From positions 565,854 to 629,853 of the forward strand of contig JAKMXF010000066.1 in NCBI GenBank assembly GCA_024704765.1: DNA of 64,000 nucleotides, in the 5' to 3' direction. Under the pieces are notes generated by a model. It was not told where the DNA came from. It was given only the letters and a program-made list of their open reading frames with translations, and did not search any database. Shown here one piece after another: positions 11,426 through 21,779 of this stretch. Both the position numbers and the translations under genes were made by a program. The first letter of the stretch is position 1; each line of letters starts with the position of its first letter. The stretch is from Oopsacas minuta. Its lineage: Eukaryota > Porifera > Hexactinellida > Lyssacinosida > Leucopsacidae.

Positions 11426-11553
11426 AAGTAACTTCTAAATCATTATAGGTATAGGAGAATATCAAATATCTTATGTTTATTACGAGAAATATAATCTAAG
11501 AAAATTTATATATAAATTAGAGATAATTTTATTTGATAAAATAGGAATAAAAA

Positions 11554-12955
11554 ATGGATTCAAATCTAATAGAACTGATATCTAATACTTTATTAGGTTT
11601 GTTGTAATAACAAAATTTACTCTCTAATATACCTCAGATGTTAACTGCTGAATTGTAAATATTAATACAAATTACACTCAGATAAAATGCATTTTTTCCA
11701 TTAACTTAAAATATTAATTGACTTTCTTTCATTATTTAGAAGGAGTAAAATTCATTGAGAGTATCGGGAAACACTTACCAACAAACATAATAAAGGAAAA
11801 GAACTCAATAACAAAATCTTTCCAAAAGCTTATAAAGTTAATAAACGATTCAAAGAGCTGTAAGGCAGTATCATGTAAGAATGAATGTATTGAAGAGGAT
11901 AAGAAGACACAATCTGAGTTAGTTTATAGAAATTAATGATTTTTACAGATTTTCCTTACCATTTTAAACATTTTTGCGAAGGGGTTGCAATTCAGTAATT
12001 TTTATAGGATGATAAGGTTTGAATTTTGCTCATCTCTGATGCTTCATCCCGTTCTCATTCTTCTAGAATTGATAATCGTAAGCCAACCAATATTCCTGAA
12101 AATCAATCAGGTCATGACTATCTAGCTATTCAGCAAAATGATAATTTTACTCCATCACCTGACAAACCCTCTATTCAACTAGAAGTATTAGTTAACACAG
12201 AGAATAAAGGAATGTATTACTGTCTAATAGACAACGGAAATCTCCTCTTAAACAGGAAATTAGATACACAAAACTCTGAGTATGTAATCCCACTTGAGTT
12301 GTACTCATTCAGAGCAGTGAAAGATTTCAAAATCAAATTCACACATAACGATTTGGTAATTGTACTACTTTTCAATTCTAAGATTGACTGTGATGTTTGG
12401 CTAGAATACTTACTTAACGCTAAACAGTCTATATACTCTTACGCATCAGTTCATGCATCTTATACAAATAATGAAAAGAAAATACAGATAGAAAATCCCT
12501 CATTACCCTCCAGAGCTGCTCCCAAACTGCTCAGCAAAATGTTCAATTCAATTCATCGTGATCATCCCACTTTCGCTAAATCACACAGTGTAGAGAATGT
12601 ATCGATCCCTTTTAATTCTTCAAAACCAGATTTTGTGGATATCTCAGCTCTAAATGTAGAAAAGAGTAAACAGGTATTTACACGACGTTTGGAGATTGAA
12701 AAGGCCAGAAATGTTGTAAGAAGCCCTCTACCCACTCCTAGAGTAACTAATTCAGAAAATAATGCTGATACAAATTCGGCAAGGCGAAAACCATTGCCTC
12801 TAAAACATGTAAAGTCTCTTCCTAACAGCAAAGTAATTCATCTACTACAACTTGACAATTCTGTCGCGATATCTCAAAGAGCTGACGATAATCTATACTA
12901 CAATAATAAAGCTATTACAAAGTTTAGTCTCAAGAATCAATCTAAATTTGATTGA
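11554..12955 (+). CDS. Helical N-terminus plus PH-like domain protein, paralogue 2
   Basis: Same structure as paralogue 1, shifted by 1784 bases: exons 11554-11596, 11740-11859 (alternative end 11874), 11949-11994 and 12067-12955, giving about 365 residues. The N-terminal and PH-like parts are almost identical to paralogue 1 (for example IPENQSGHDYLAIQQNDN). The C-terminal part carries 18 extra residues around NSIHRDHPTFAKSHSVENVS and has lost the polyproline run (SPLPTPRVT). The tail is therefore the fast-changing part. Function is unknown. Confidence 0.65.
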
Positions 12956-12989
12956 ATTGTTTAATACAGTATTGTCCCTCTAATAATAT

Positions 12990-13533
12990 TATCTAATTTA
13001 ATTATATATTAGCCGCAACGCCGCCCTCTGGGCGGCTTTTTCTGCTAGTTCCTGCGGAATGCTTTTTCGGGCCTTCGGCCCTCACGATTGTCTTTTGGAG
13101 TTTGCGAACGCTACGCGTCCGCATGTATCAGCTCTCAGTGAACAATCAAAAAACCTATTACATTGCTATGCGGCATTCGTTTAAGTGTTTGTCATGTGAT
13201 GGTACAACATTGCATTATGTCAAGTGTAGTTATTTATTTTTTAGCTGAGGTATTAATATTTTACTAATGTACTTTATTAGCTTTTATATAGAGATAGCTC
13301 AAAAGCCGCCCTTTGCGCGGCTTTTAACCTAGTTCCTGTGGCAGGCTTTGTGAAGGACCGTGGAGTATGTGGAGTGGGCAACACTTTCTCCGCATTACTC
13401 CACGGGATCAATAAACTGTTAATAGTAACTATTGTAATTGGTAGAGTTCAACAATGGTTCGATTCGAAAAGTATTTCTTAATTGTACACAAAATTTGGTT
13501 CGAATCGGTCCAGGCATCTCTGAGAAACGCGCG

Positions 13534-13568
<35 letters not shown>

Positions 13569-13592
13569 TGTTTTATACATATAGCTTGTGCA
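12990..13592. mobile_element. About 600-base insertion carrying GC-rich hairpins
   Basis: Present in duplication unit 2 and absent from unit 1. It contains a stem GCCGCCC/GGGCGGC (13020-13036), a stem GGGCC/GGCCC (13069-13081), a related stem GCCGC/GCGGC (13305-13321) and a 10-base inverted repeat CCGTGGAGTA/TACTCCACGG (13358-13405). The two GCCGCCC hairpins share the downstream motif CTAGTTCCTG, so they are copies of one element. An (AC)n tract follows. GC content is far above the neighbourhood. The element class is not recognised. Confidence 0.6.
13536..13566. repeat. (AC)n microsatellite
   Basis: About 15 AC units directly after the GC-rich block GAAACGCGCGGGG. Confidence 0.95.
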
Positions 13593-13707
13593 ATAATGAT
13601 GTATATTTGTATATTTACTAATATTTATGTTGTTTTCTGTTCTATGGACTTGAATAGATCTTTTCTATCAGTCCCTTCAAATACCTTTCAATGATTTTAG
13701 CTAAATT

Positions 13708-13883
13708 AATTCGAATGGGTTCCCTAGGATATAAGGTTTGTCGTGGAATGAAATTTCATTCCCATTTCATTCCTACATGATTCTCTGTGGGAATTCCTAT
13801 TTTCCTACTATATCCTCATAGGATTTCCCACTTGGGAAAACCATCGTAAGGAAATCATTTCCCATCCCCACGGCAACCCTGCT
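13708..13883. mobile_element. 176-base palindrome-rich insertion
   Basis: Unit 1 reads GCTAAATTGGCGTAGG. In unit 2 this segment sits between GCTAAATT and GGCGTAGG. It contains the perfect palindrome GGAATGAAATTTCATTCC (13745-13762), the odd palindrome GGAAATCATTTCC and GGGAATTCC. The ends GGGTTCCC and GGCAACCC are weakly inverted. I see no clear target-site duplication. It is probably a small non-autonomous element of unknown class. Confidence 0.6.
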
Positions 13884-14111
13884 GGCGTAGGTATTTATTA
13901 TGTTTACTGTCAATACATTGGATGTGAGTAATATTCTGTAAAGATTAATAGCTAACACGAATGAATAGTTTAAGTTTAAAACATTAGCATCACTCAAGAG
14001 GTAATTTACATAACTCCTTTCAATAGCCTGCTATAAAATATGCGAAAAGAAAGGGGGAAACTAGTTAATTACAATTACAACTGTTCGTAAGCATTATATT
14101 TTCAAAGTTCA

Positions 14112-15659
14112 TTATTTCGATTTCTTTAGATTGAATTTTTGTTTCCAGCTTACTTCATTATTTTCATAGATATCTTCCTTTGTCAGTGAAATACTTTCAG
14201 CAATTTTAGGTTGTAATGAGCTATGTGGAGGAATATTCAATGGAGCTACATTATGGTACTCTATTTTGTTAGATTTGATTTTGTTTCTGTTAGGCAACGA
14301 TTTTGTAGGTTTTAGTAGGTGTTTTAGATTTCTTCGGGTGTTATTAGAATCTCCTAATGATCTAACTGTTGAATCGTCTTGAGATTTGATAATAGGTTTG
14401 TGTTTAATATTTTCTAAACGATTTTCGTATATTTTCTTTGCATTTGCATTATGGATAGACTCATCTAAATAAATTCCATCAGATATTGAATTGTTTGAGT
14501 GAGGTTGTTCCATATCCAAGTCTAGTATGTTTTCAGTACTCCAACATCTCATGAACTTAGGGTAAGTGCTAGCACTAACTAGCTGGAGATCAGGTACACG
14601 TGTACGTTGGTTACCTATACTATCCATTGGCATGCTGAGTGGAACTGATGCGTAAGAGTATATAGACTGTTTAGCCTTGAATAAGTATTCTAGCCAAACA
14701 TCACAGTCAATCTTAGAATTGAAAAGTAGTACAATTACCAAATCGTTATGTGTGAATTTGATTTTGAAATCTTTCACTGCTCTGAATGAGTACAACTCAA
14801 GTGGGATTACATACTCAGAGTTTTGTGTATCTAATTTCCTGTTTAAGAGGAGATTTCCGTTGTCTATTAGACAGTAATACATTCCTTTATTCTCTGTGTT
14901 AACTAATACTTCTAGTTGAATAGAGGGTTTGTCAGGTGATGGAGTAAAATTATCATTTTGCTGAATAGCTAGATAATCATGACCTGATTGATTTGCAGGA
15001 ATTTTGATTGGCTTACGATTATCAATTCTAGAAGAATGAGAATTAATAACTGACGAAAATATTCGCAATCATATGTGCCGAACCATCGGGGAGTCAGGGC
15101 GTCTTGTGCCTCCCCCTGGCTTGGTTACAGCCCCATCGGCCTAATACAAAACATGTGTTAGTTTGCTCAATTATAGGCACCCCTGTTACCAATATTTATT
15201 TATTTATCGCTTTCAAATTTGTTGAGGAAGTGAATGCACAGAATCTAACATTAGAAATATTACTTACTGATTGGCTACAGAGCCTCCTATTTCCACAGTT
15301 GCTAACACAGGCTCGTAGATGTGTTCGTATGACGTAGGTAGAGCATTGCTTGGTTTTTCAAGTGTACTTGTTTCTTTTAACATTTGCAAAAGCTTTTGAA
15401 ATGCTAACATTAATGAGGATGTTTCTTTCATGAATTCTCTTGGCAGATATTTAGCTGTTCTATCGAGATAGTCAACTCCTTCTACACAATAGATATAAAT
15501 GTACAATGTACAATTTACAGAGAATGCAGAGCCGAATTCTACGGTGTTCTAGTGTGCGTATTTTGAAAAAATCGTGAAAGTTTTCCATACTTTTATTATT
15601 TACATATAAAACTCACTTAGCATTGTCATCGAAACTAATTCTCTGAGATTTTCATCCAT
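14112..15659 (-). CDS. Helical N-terminus plus PH-like domain protein, paralogue 3 (inverted)
   Basis: Minus-strand exons: 15659-15617 (43 bases, the same length as exon 1 of paralogues 1 and 2), 15481-15268 and 15027-14112. All are in phase, giving 390 residues. The start is MDENLRELVSMTMLKGVDYL. The helical part (LAFQKLLQMLKETS) is diverged and is followed by a tyrosine motif pair (SYEHIYEPVLATVE). The PH-like segment from IDNRKP to SIYSYASV is almost identical in DNA to paralogues 1 and 2, then identity stops abruptly and the tail is unrelated (LSMPMDSIGNQRTRV...). This pattern suggests gene conversion of the PH exon. The tail contains many basic residues. Function is unknown. Confidence 0.68.
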
Positions 15660-15936
15660 TTTCCTTTGATACAATTAATTGAAGCTTTTTACCCAGTATA
15701 CCTTTCTATCATATATGTATATGGTAAACTTATACGTTGCCGTGTCATTCTATATTAAAATATTATGTTTCATTAAGAGCTTATAATATGTTTACTGCAT
15801 ACTGTCCATTTTACACATCGTTGTATTTACTGTCAGCATACTTACCTAAAGACTGGTACCAAGCTACTTGATAATTATCTTGCATTTCCAACATGCAAAG
15901 TACTTACCAATTCATTGTTTTTATCTTTCTATACAG

Positions 15937-16257
15937 ATGTCACTTTCTAACTTAGAACAAGAACCTTCACTTAAGTCTCCTAACGCAACTATTTCAGTAG
16001 AAACTGATCTAAGTCGTAACCCTGCTATAGAACCTAGAGATGTAACAGTTCTAAGTCAGGATCAGCAAATGCTACTGAATGACGTTAAAATACAGAATAG
16101 ACTAAAGAATGAGGAATATATAAGACAAAAGCCAGAATTGGTTGCTCTAGTCAAGGGATTTATGAAACAAATCCTATTGGAGAGGCCTGATAACGTTGAG
16201 AAGTTTGCAGGAAGCTTTTTCACAGATTCTCATCTCAGAGAAAAATATCCAAAATGA
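15937..16257 (+). CDS. RIIAD1: RIIa domain-containing protein 1
   Basis: 106 residues from the ATG at 15937, directly after a strong splice acceptor (TTTCTATACAG), so a 5' UTR intron is likely. The C-terminal half has the RIIa-like pattern YIRQKPELVALVKGFMKQIL then ERPDNVEKFAGSFFTD, matching RIIAD1 (human 92 residues; its LKRPDNILEFAADYFTD is closely similar). RIIa domains form helical dimers that bind amphipathic helices of AKAP-type partners, and many such proteins act in cilia and flagella. The ~45 N-terminal residues are low-complexity. No other coding exon is visible nearby. Confidence 0.82.
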   Translation: MSLSNLEQEPSLKSPNATISVETDLSRNPAIEPRDVTVLSQDQQMLLNDVKIQNRLKNEEYIRQKPELVALVKGFMKQILLERPDNVEKFAGSFFTDSHLREKYPK

Positions 16258-16536
16258 TAACTCACTAATTATATTTATTCGTTTAAACTATACTCACACG
16301 TCTAATATCGATTAAATTATTACACTTAGTAAAGCAACGGAATCCAGTTTAAATAGTAAAATTGGGAGTTCTCCCAGCTGAAGTGTTTGTTTTTAACCTA
16401 CGAAAAATGACAATTCTTCCTAGAAATTTCGCTATTACACCGCTTTTCTACCCGACCTAATCTATTCACTTACCGAACATTTGAATTACGAATTCAAGCT
16501 TTATTATGTGTAATTAATGCAGTCTATAATGTGTGT

Positions 16537-18506
16537 TCATTTATATAACCATCCACATTTCTCAAAGAATTCATCAAGCCTAATTGCCTGTTCAATCCCG
16601 AGATCATTAGCTACTAACTCTCTCCCTCTTTCTCTACTCCTTTCACTGGGGCCTTCTCTATTATAAGCCAAGAAATACTTCAGTTTAGCTGTATTATATT
16701 GGCTACTCGATATCCCTATATCTGTACATAATTCCTTTTCTATGCTGGATAACAATTCATAGTTATATCTCATACGGAGTATATCTGAGCTATTTGGTTG
16801 TGATAAGCCTTTCATAGGTGACTTATGTGATTTTCCTGAGTTTGATTTATCTGTTTTTATTTGCTCTCTGAGTTTTTTTGCGTTTTCAAACTCTTTCACT
16901 TCGCTCAATTGAGTTAACCCATTTTTCCTGTACTTTGATAGTTCTCTGATTTTTTGTTTGAGTGTCCTCTCTTTCACGAAGGAATGGAGATAGTTATCAT
17001 ACTGTTCTGGGTTCAATCTACGTATAACACAATAATAAACCCATACCAACCAACCCCTTTTTCAAATTTCCCTGAATTTCACGTTTTACCACCGAAAATA
17101 TCCAGAAATATTGCAAAAAACAAACATTTTATATTTTTCCCTTAAGTATGTAAACGGATGCCATTTGAATAATATTTGTGTTTCCTAACCTTGAAATAAC
17201 CTTGTGTTGCTGTCTAAAGTCTTTTTCCTCTTGTAGATGTCTCTTCTTAGAACTAATATATACATGCTGTCCAGTAATAAGCTTATTCTTATGTACTATT
17301 CGTTTCCTCTCATTTCTTTCCTTCACTTTGTTCATGTATATCTCTACCTGGGCTAGTTTTACACTCTTCTCCAGGCTATCATCTTCTGAAGTGAATTCTA
17401 CACCTGCGATTAAATCTTCCGCTTCGTTAGAGAATTCTGTCTCGAACTCATCTCTGTATTGTGAGTAGTTCATAGCAAGCTCCTGGTCAGGTCTAAGTGT
17501 GTTTACAGGAGGAACAGGGTTTGTTTTGAGGAGGTCTTCCCAGCTTGTCTCTCCTGAGAGAGCCTGACCTTCATGTTGTGCTGTGTATTGTGAGATTATT
17601 CCTGTTAGAAATTCTATTATTAAATTTTGTATAACGAGGTTTGTGAAATAAGTGTACAGGAACCTCCACATACGGAGCCTGTGGAAGCGGAGTGAAAATA
17701 TATAGAATGAATTCCTAGTCCCATACAAATGAACCTCCACAAAAGGGGTAGCATTTTTCTGCGTCCCTGCACCCCGTTTGTGAGGGTTACACTGTACTTA
17801 CCATCAGGTTGTAGATATACACTATTGAAGTGTTGTTCAACTTCCTTACTACTCCTGTTATCACCTACATGCTGTGCTATTTCATTCCAATTACCCAATC
17901 CATAGTACTCTATAGCTTCTAGCAGTAACTCTTCTTCTACAGCTAGCCACTGATCTCCTTCGTCTGATTATAAGGAATTATTCAATTTAGAAAGACATAT
18001 TTGCTATTTTGGTGTTTATGGTTTGAGCTCCTATGAGAAATTCTCAATTTATAGGCTCTATTGATTTACACAAAAGCTATAAGTTACAATGGAGATGAGT
18101 TTTACAATCAACTGCCGTTATATCAAATACGGATATATCGAATACCCGCTTCAATTGTATGCTAAACCTTCAAAGTTACGTATACTTTGTCGGTTATATC
18201 GAACTCTGCTTATATGAATTATCGCTGTCCCTTGAGCTTCGATATAACTGGAGTTGAATGTATGTTTAAAACAGTTTACTTACCTAACAACTTGAAGTGG
18301 TTCTTGTCCACAACTTTATAGCTGTGTGTTCTGGAGTGCTCACTAGTCTCCTCTCCCTTTGCTACACACTGTAGACACACTTCACAATCTGAGCACTCAT
18401 TACATTCTAATCTAACTCGTAATGTTAAATCTTTACCACACATAGCACAGTGTCTCCTTTCAGCATGTGCTGATAACCTTCCTAAATATGGCATTAGAAA
18501 CTCCAT
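16537..18506 (-). CDS. TADA2B: Transcriptional adaptor 2 (SAGA subunit, TADA2B-like)
   Basis: Minus-strand exons: 18506-18284, 17963-17802, 17601-17190 and 17017-16537. All are GT-AG and in phase, giving 425 residues (human TADA2B 420). A ZZ zinc finger lies near residues 17-65 (CAMCGKDL, CNECSDCEVCLQC, HSRTHSYKVVD). A SANT/Myb domain follows (EEELLLEAIEYYGLGNWNEI), then the ADA2 middle segment (YRDEFETEFSNEAEDLIAGV; KYRKNGLTQLSEVKEF) and a SWIRM-like C-terminus ending FFEKCGWLYK. ADA2 links GCN5 to ADA3 and tunes histone acetylation in the nucleus. The middle segment and HFKLLG after the ZZ favour TADA2B over TADA2A. Introns 1 and 2 hold MITEs. The gene is divergent from SLC35B2, with 257 bases between the ATGs. 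Confidence 0.9.
17654..17797. mobile_element. MITE family B copy in TADA2B intron 2
   Basis: Starts GGAACCTCCACATACGG and ends CCCGTTTGTGAGGGTTACACTGTA, with the internal family motifs CTGTGGAAGCGGAGTGAAAA and GCGTCCCTGCACC. The inverted ends are imperfect. Confidence 0.75.
18109..18258. mobile_element. MITE family A copy in TADA2B intron 1
   Basis: Starts CAATCAACTGCCGTTATATC and ends CGATATAACTGGAGTTGAATGTA, with the core TCCCTTGAGCTTCGATATA. The terminal repeats are inverted and the ends sit at TA. Confidence 0.8.
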
Positions 18507-18571
18507 ACAGTATATTGCTACTTAATTATAACAGTTCTGTTACAAGCTAAACATCTACCTGAATATATTGA

Positions 18572-18656
18572 AATGCAGTGTAACCTCTACAAACTAGGTG
18601 GCATGGACGCCGATAGAAGCTACCCATTTCCCTGTGTTGTGGTGGTTACACTGTAA
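18572..18656. mobile_element. MITE family B copy between TADA2B and SLC35B2
   Basis: An 85-base element with inverted ends CAGTGTAACCTCTACAA and TTGTGGTGGTTACACTGTA. It lies in the shared divergent promoter region. Confidence 0.75.
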
Positions 18657-18763
18657 TAGAATGAGATAATTATAAATATCACCATTATAAATCAAATGTG
18701 TTATGATGATAGTTATATAATTACGTAACATATTATTCTAGATAATAATATTTGTAACATTTT

Positions 18764-20386
18764 ATGGCCTTTGATAACGCCTGGAATGAATTTACAATAC
18801 AAATGAACAAGGTTACAGATCACTGGCTAGGCTCATTTACACTGAATATCCTAGCATACTCAACTCTATTACTCCCTCTATATTTGCTGGTAGCTTATGT
18901 TAAGAATCATCCTAACTTAGTACACAAATGTGAGTATATATTATGTCGTTATTTTCTGTATTACAGTGAAGTTTGCCTATTAGGAAGTCGTAATTAACAC
19001 TATTTCCCTTGCTAATACGCGTTGCTATTAGAAGAAATATTTCTCTAAACGCTATTGCTAATAGACGAACATCACTGATTCACTGTAGATATTATCAAAT
19101 TATATATATTTTTAGTTAAGTTTTTGGCTTGTTGCATACGATCGTGTATTCTTGGAGCTGAAGAAGTTGAAGATACAAGACTAAAATCAGTTGAAGAGGG
19201 GACTACTCCTATTTCTCCAGTAGAAGAAAAGCCTAGCAGTAGTGCTGCGATAGCTATCAAGCTTGTATGGTGTGTTATAGGACTACAGGTCTCGTATTTG
19301 ACCTGGGGAGTTATACAGGAGAGGATTATGACAAGGGAATACGAAGGGGAAACTTTCACTAATTCTCAATTCCTTGTGTTTGTTAATAGGATATTAGCGC
19401 TGTTTGTTGCTGGTAAGTTATCACTAAGAGCTACAGTCAACTCTGAAATTCATATATTTTATCAGTTTTATTGAATTATAATTACTCCACTTAGATGGGA
19501 GTAATTATCGCGGTCCCTTGACCTTCGATAAGACGGGACGAGAGTTGACTGTACTTACATTATCTATATGGCTTCTGTTTGTATTATTTATCTCATTAAT
19601 CAACTCTATTTTCCTTATTTAGGAGGATTACTAATGTTTCGCCCTCAGAAATCTCCCCAGGCTCCCCTATACCAATTCTCTTTTACTTCTATCAGTAACA
19701 CCCTATCATCATGGTGTCAGTATGAAGCACTGAAGTTCGTATCGTTCCCAACTCTAGTTCTATCTAAAACTTGTAAATCAATTCCTGTAATGCTTATGGG
19801 GAAGATCATATCTAATAAGACTTATCCTTACTACGAATATGCATTTGCTCTTATTCTCTCTCTTGGGGTATCTCTGTTCGTACTGGAGAGCGAAACAGAA
19901 GGAGAAAGCGGTGCAAGGGAGACCACTTTTGCTGGAGTAATTATTATAATCGGATATTTAGGATTTGATTCATTTACATCTAACTGGCAGAGTGAAATCT
20001 ACAAACAGTACAAAGTATCATCTGTACAAATGATGTATGGAGTAAATCTATTCTCTAGTCTACTCACGATCATATCTCTGGTACAAAGGAATGTATTATT
20101 CTCCTCATTATATTTCCTAATTTCTCATACAGAGTTTGCATTACATTGCCTCATACTATCGATATGCTCAGCTGTTGGTCAGCTGTTTATATTCTACACT
20201 ATACAAGAATTTGGTCCTTTCATCTTCACTATTATAATGACGCTCCGACAAGCTTTCTCTATTCTCTTATCTTGTATAATCTACCAGCATTATATTGGTG
20301 TACAAGGAATCGTAGGTATTGTGGTTGTATTTGGAGCTATTGGCTTTAGAATGTATTGTAATAAATACATTAATGTTAAGAACTAA
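18764..20386 (+). CDS. SLC35B2: Golgi PAPS transporter 1
   Basis: Exons 18764-18929, 19116-19412 and 19623-20386, in phase, 408 residues (human 432). SLC35B2 (PAPST1) exchanges PAPS into the Golgi lumen for use by sulfotransferases. Strong family blocks: [55 protein letters not shown] and [20 protein letters not shown]. About ten hydrophobic spans are visible, starting near residue 22. Intron 2 carries a MITE. It is functionally upstream of enzymes such as the WSCD-like sulfotransferase in this window. The frame is intact. Confidence 0.94.
19433..19554. mobile_element. MITE family A copy in SLC35B2 intron 2
   Basis: Inverted ends ACAGTCAACTCTGAAATTC and GACGAGAGTTGACTGTA, with the core AATTATCGCGGTCCCTTGA. 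Confidence 0.78.
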
Positions 20387-20507
20387 TGCATATAGTGTTT
20401 CTGAGAGCTTTATGTTCATGTAAATTACATTCTGTTGTTAGGATTCGTACTTATAATCTTGAAGTTCAATATTAACGCGAAGTAGCCTATCAACCGAAAT
20501 ATTCTAT

Positions 20508-20771
20508 ACATTGTAACCTCTACACATGGGGTCTGAAAAATGCTCTCTCTCCGTTACAGGGGTATATCCAAGGATTCCTGGGCCGGAACTTTTTTGAAGG
20601 GTAACCTATTGAACCTGTACAAATTTGAGTCTCACGGTCGGCTCTTTTGGGTACCCGCTAAGCACCTAGATTAATAAACTCCTTTCCCCATTTCTGCTAA
20701 TTTCCAATTCGCTCAATTTGTTTTTCACTCCGTTTCAGAAGTTCCCCGTTTGTAGAGGATACGCTGTACTG
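20508..20771. mobile_element. Larger member of MITE family B
   Basis: About 264 bases bounded by CATTGTAACCTCTACACATGG and CCCGTTTGTAGAGGATACGC TGTA. The interior is longer than in the other copies and has no coding frame. It lies just upstream of the Rab-like gene at 20795. Confidence 0.6.
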
Positions 20772-20794
20772 TATTTATATATGTAGAATTTAGC

Positions 20795-21433
20795 ATGAAT
20801 GGAACTATTCTCCCTCAATTCAAAGTGTGTGTAATTGGTGACTGTGGAGTTGGTAAGAGTATGATATTAAAAAGTCTATCATTGGGAGGTACACAAGTAC
20901 CTAGAGAACATTTCCCTCTCACTACTACAGGTGTAGATATAACTCAGCACAAAATAACTGCTGGAGAATACCCATGTTGTCTCAATATATGGGATACAGT
21001 TGGACAAGAAAGGTTCTCATCAGTCTCAACTGGGTATCTACGCAATGCCCTTATTGTACTAATTGTTTATGACATAACAGAAGTGGATAGTTTTGAATCT
21101 GTCCCGAAATGGGTCGAAAGAGCCAAGATAGATGCTAACCCCCGGGTCCTATTAATGTTAGTAGGAAATAAAGTTGATATGGATGATCATAGAGTTGTCA
21201 GTCAGACTCGAGCTAATGAATTGGCTAAGGAGTATAATTTGGAGTTTTTTGAATGCTCTGCTTTCAAAGGTAGAAATATACTATTTCTTTTCAATCAGAT
21301 TGCGAAAGATATTTCTTATAAGTTCCCTGACATTTTACAAGGAAAATCATTTACTGGAGAAAATCTAACTGCCATCTGCCTGACTTCTAATAACCCAACG
21401 CACAAAAATCATTCAAAGAAATGTTGTTCTTGA
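20795..21433 (+). CDS. Rab-like small GTPase with altered G3 motif
   Basis: 212 residues, single exon, ATG at 20795. The five G motifs are visible: GDCGVGKS (P-loop, ~15-22), TTTGVDI (switch I), WDTVGQERF (switch II, Val in place of the usual Ala before Gly), GNKVDM and ECSAFKG. The C-terminus KKCCS gives a double-Cys prenylation site. The fold is Rab5/Rab22-like in general but I cannot assign a subfamily. FLFNQIAKDIS is shared with the GTPase at 23298-24035, so the two are sister genes. It probably acts in membrane traffic; the partner is unknown. Confidence 0.85.
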   Translation: MNGTILPQFKVCVIGDCGVGKSMILKSLSLGGTQVPREHFPLTTTGVDITQHKITAGEYPCCLNIWDTVGQERFSSVSTGYLRNALIVLIVYDITEVDSFESVPKWVERAKIDANPRVLLMLVGNKVDMDDHRVVSQTRANELAKEYNLEFFECSAFKGRNILFLFNQIAKDISYKFPDILQGKSFTGENLTAICLTSNNPTHKNHSKKCCS

Positions 21434-21779
21434 TATAGTTGATATCTTGGAAACTGAATGTGCATTTATAATCTGTTATACATTTTAATTATTATGGAAT
21501 TTTCATGTTGTAATTTCTTTCAATATATATTAATTCTTTCTAATAATTCCCAGTACACTAATACTAGCCTTTGAATTTGAAAAGGTCCTAAGCAGATTTT
21601 TGGAATTTATGTAAACATAAGTATCAAACAAGTTACGTAGGTTCCAGACATTCCCACAATCAAATGAATTACTATTAGATAGTTGGTAATTAGAGGGAAC
21701 AGTTCCTATAAATTCACCAAACATAACTATAGCTCAAATATCTTATAACTAATTGACTGGATATTATTTCGCTAATAAA

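Larger units (their letters stand above)
11426..13988. repeat. Tandem duplication, unit 2, with two insertions
   Basis: Second copy of the 1784-base unit. It contains the second PH-like gene and extends to about 13988, matching 11418 of unit 1. Two segments absent from unit 1 interrupt it: about 12990-13592 and 13708-13883. Comparing the units gives the insertion boundaries directly. Confidence 0.9.

Noticed and set aside
13020-13045. Rho-independent terminator (GC hairpin followed by TTTTT)
   Set aside because: The surrounding genes are eukaryotic with spliceosomal introns, and the hairpin lies in an insertion; a repeat element is the better reading.
13440-13530. Possible tRNA remnant or SINE (GGTTCGATTC at 13454 and GGTTCGAATC at 13495 resemble pol III B boxes)
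   Set aside because: No A box at the right distance and the flanks cannot form T-, anticodon- or acceptor-stems.
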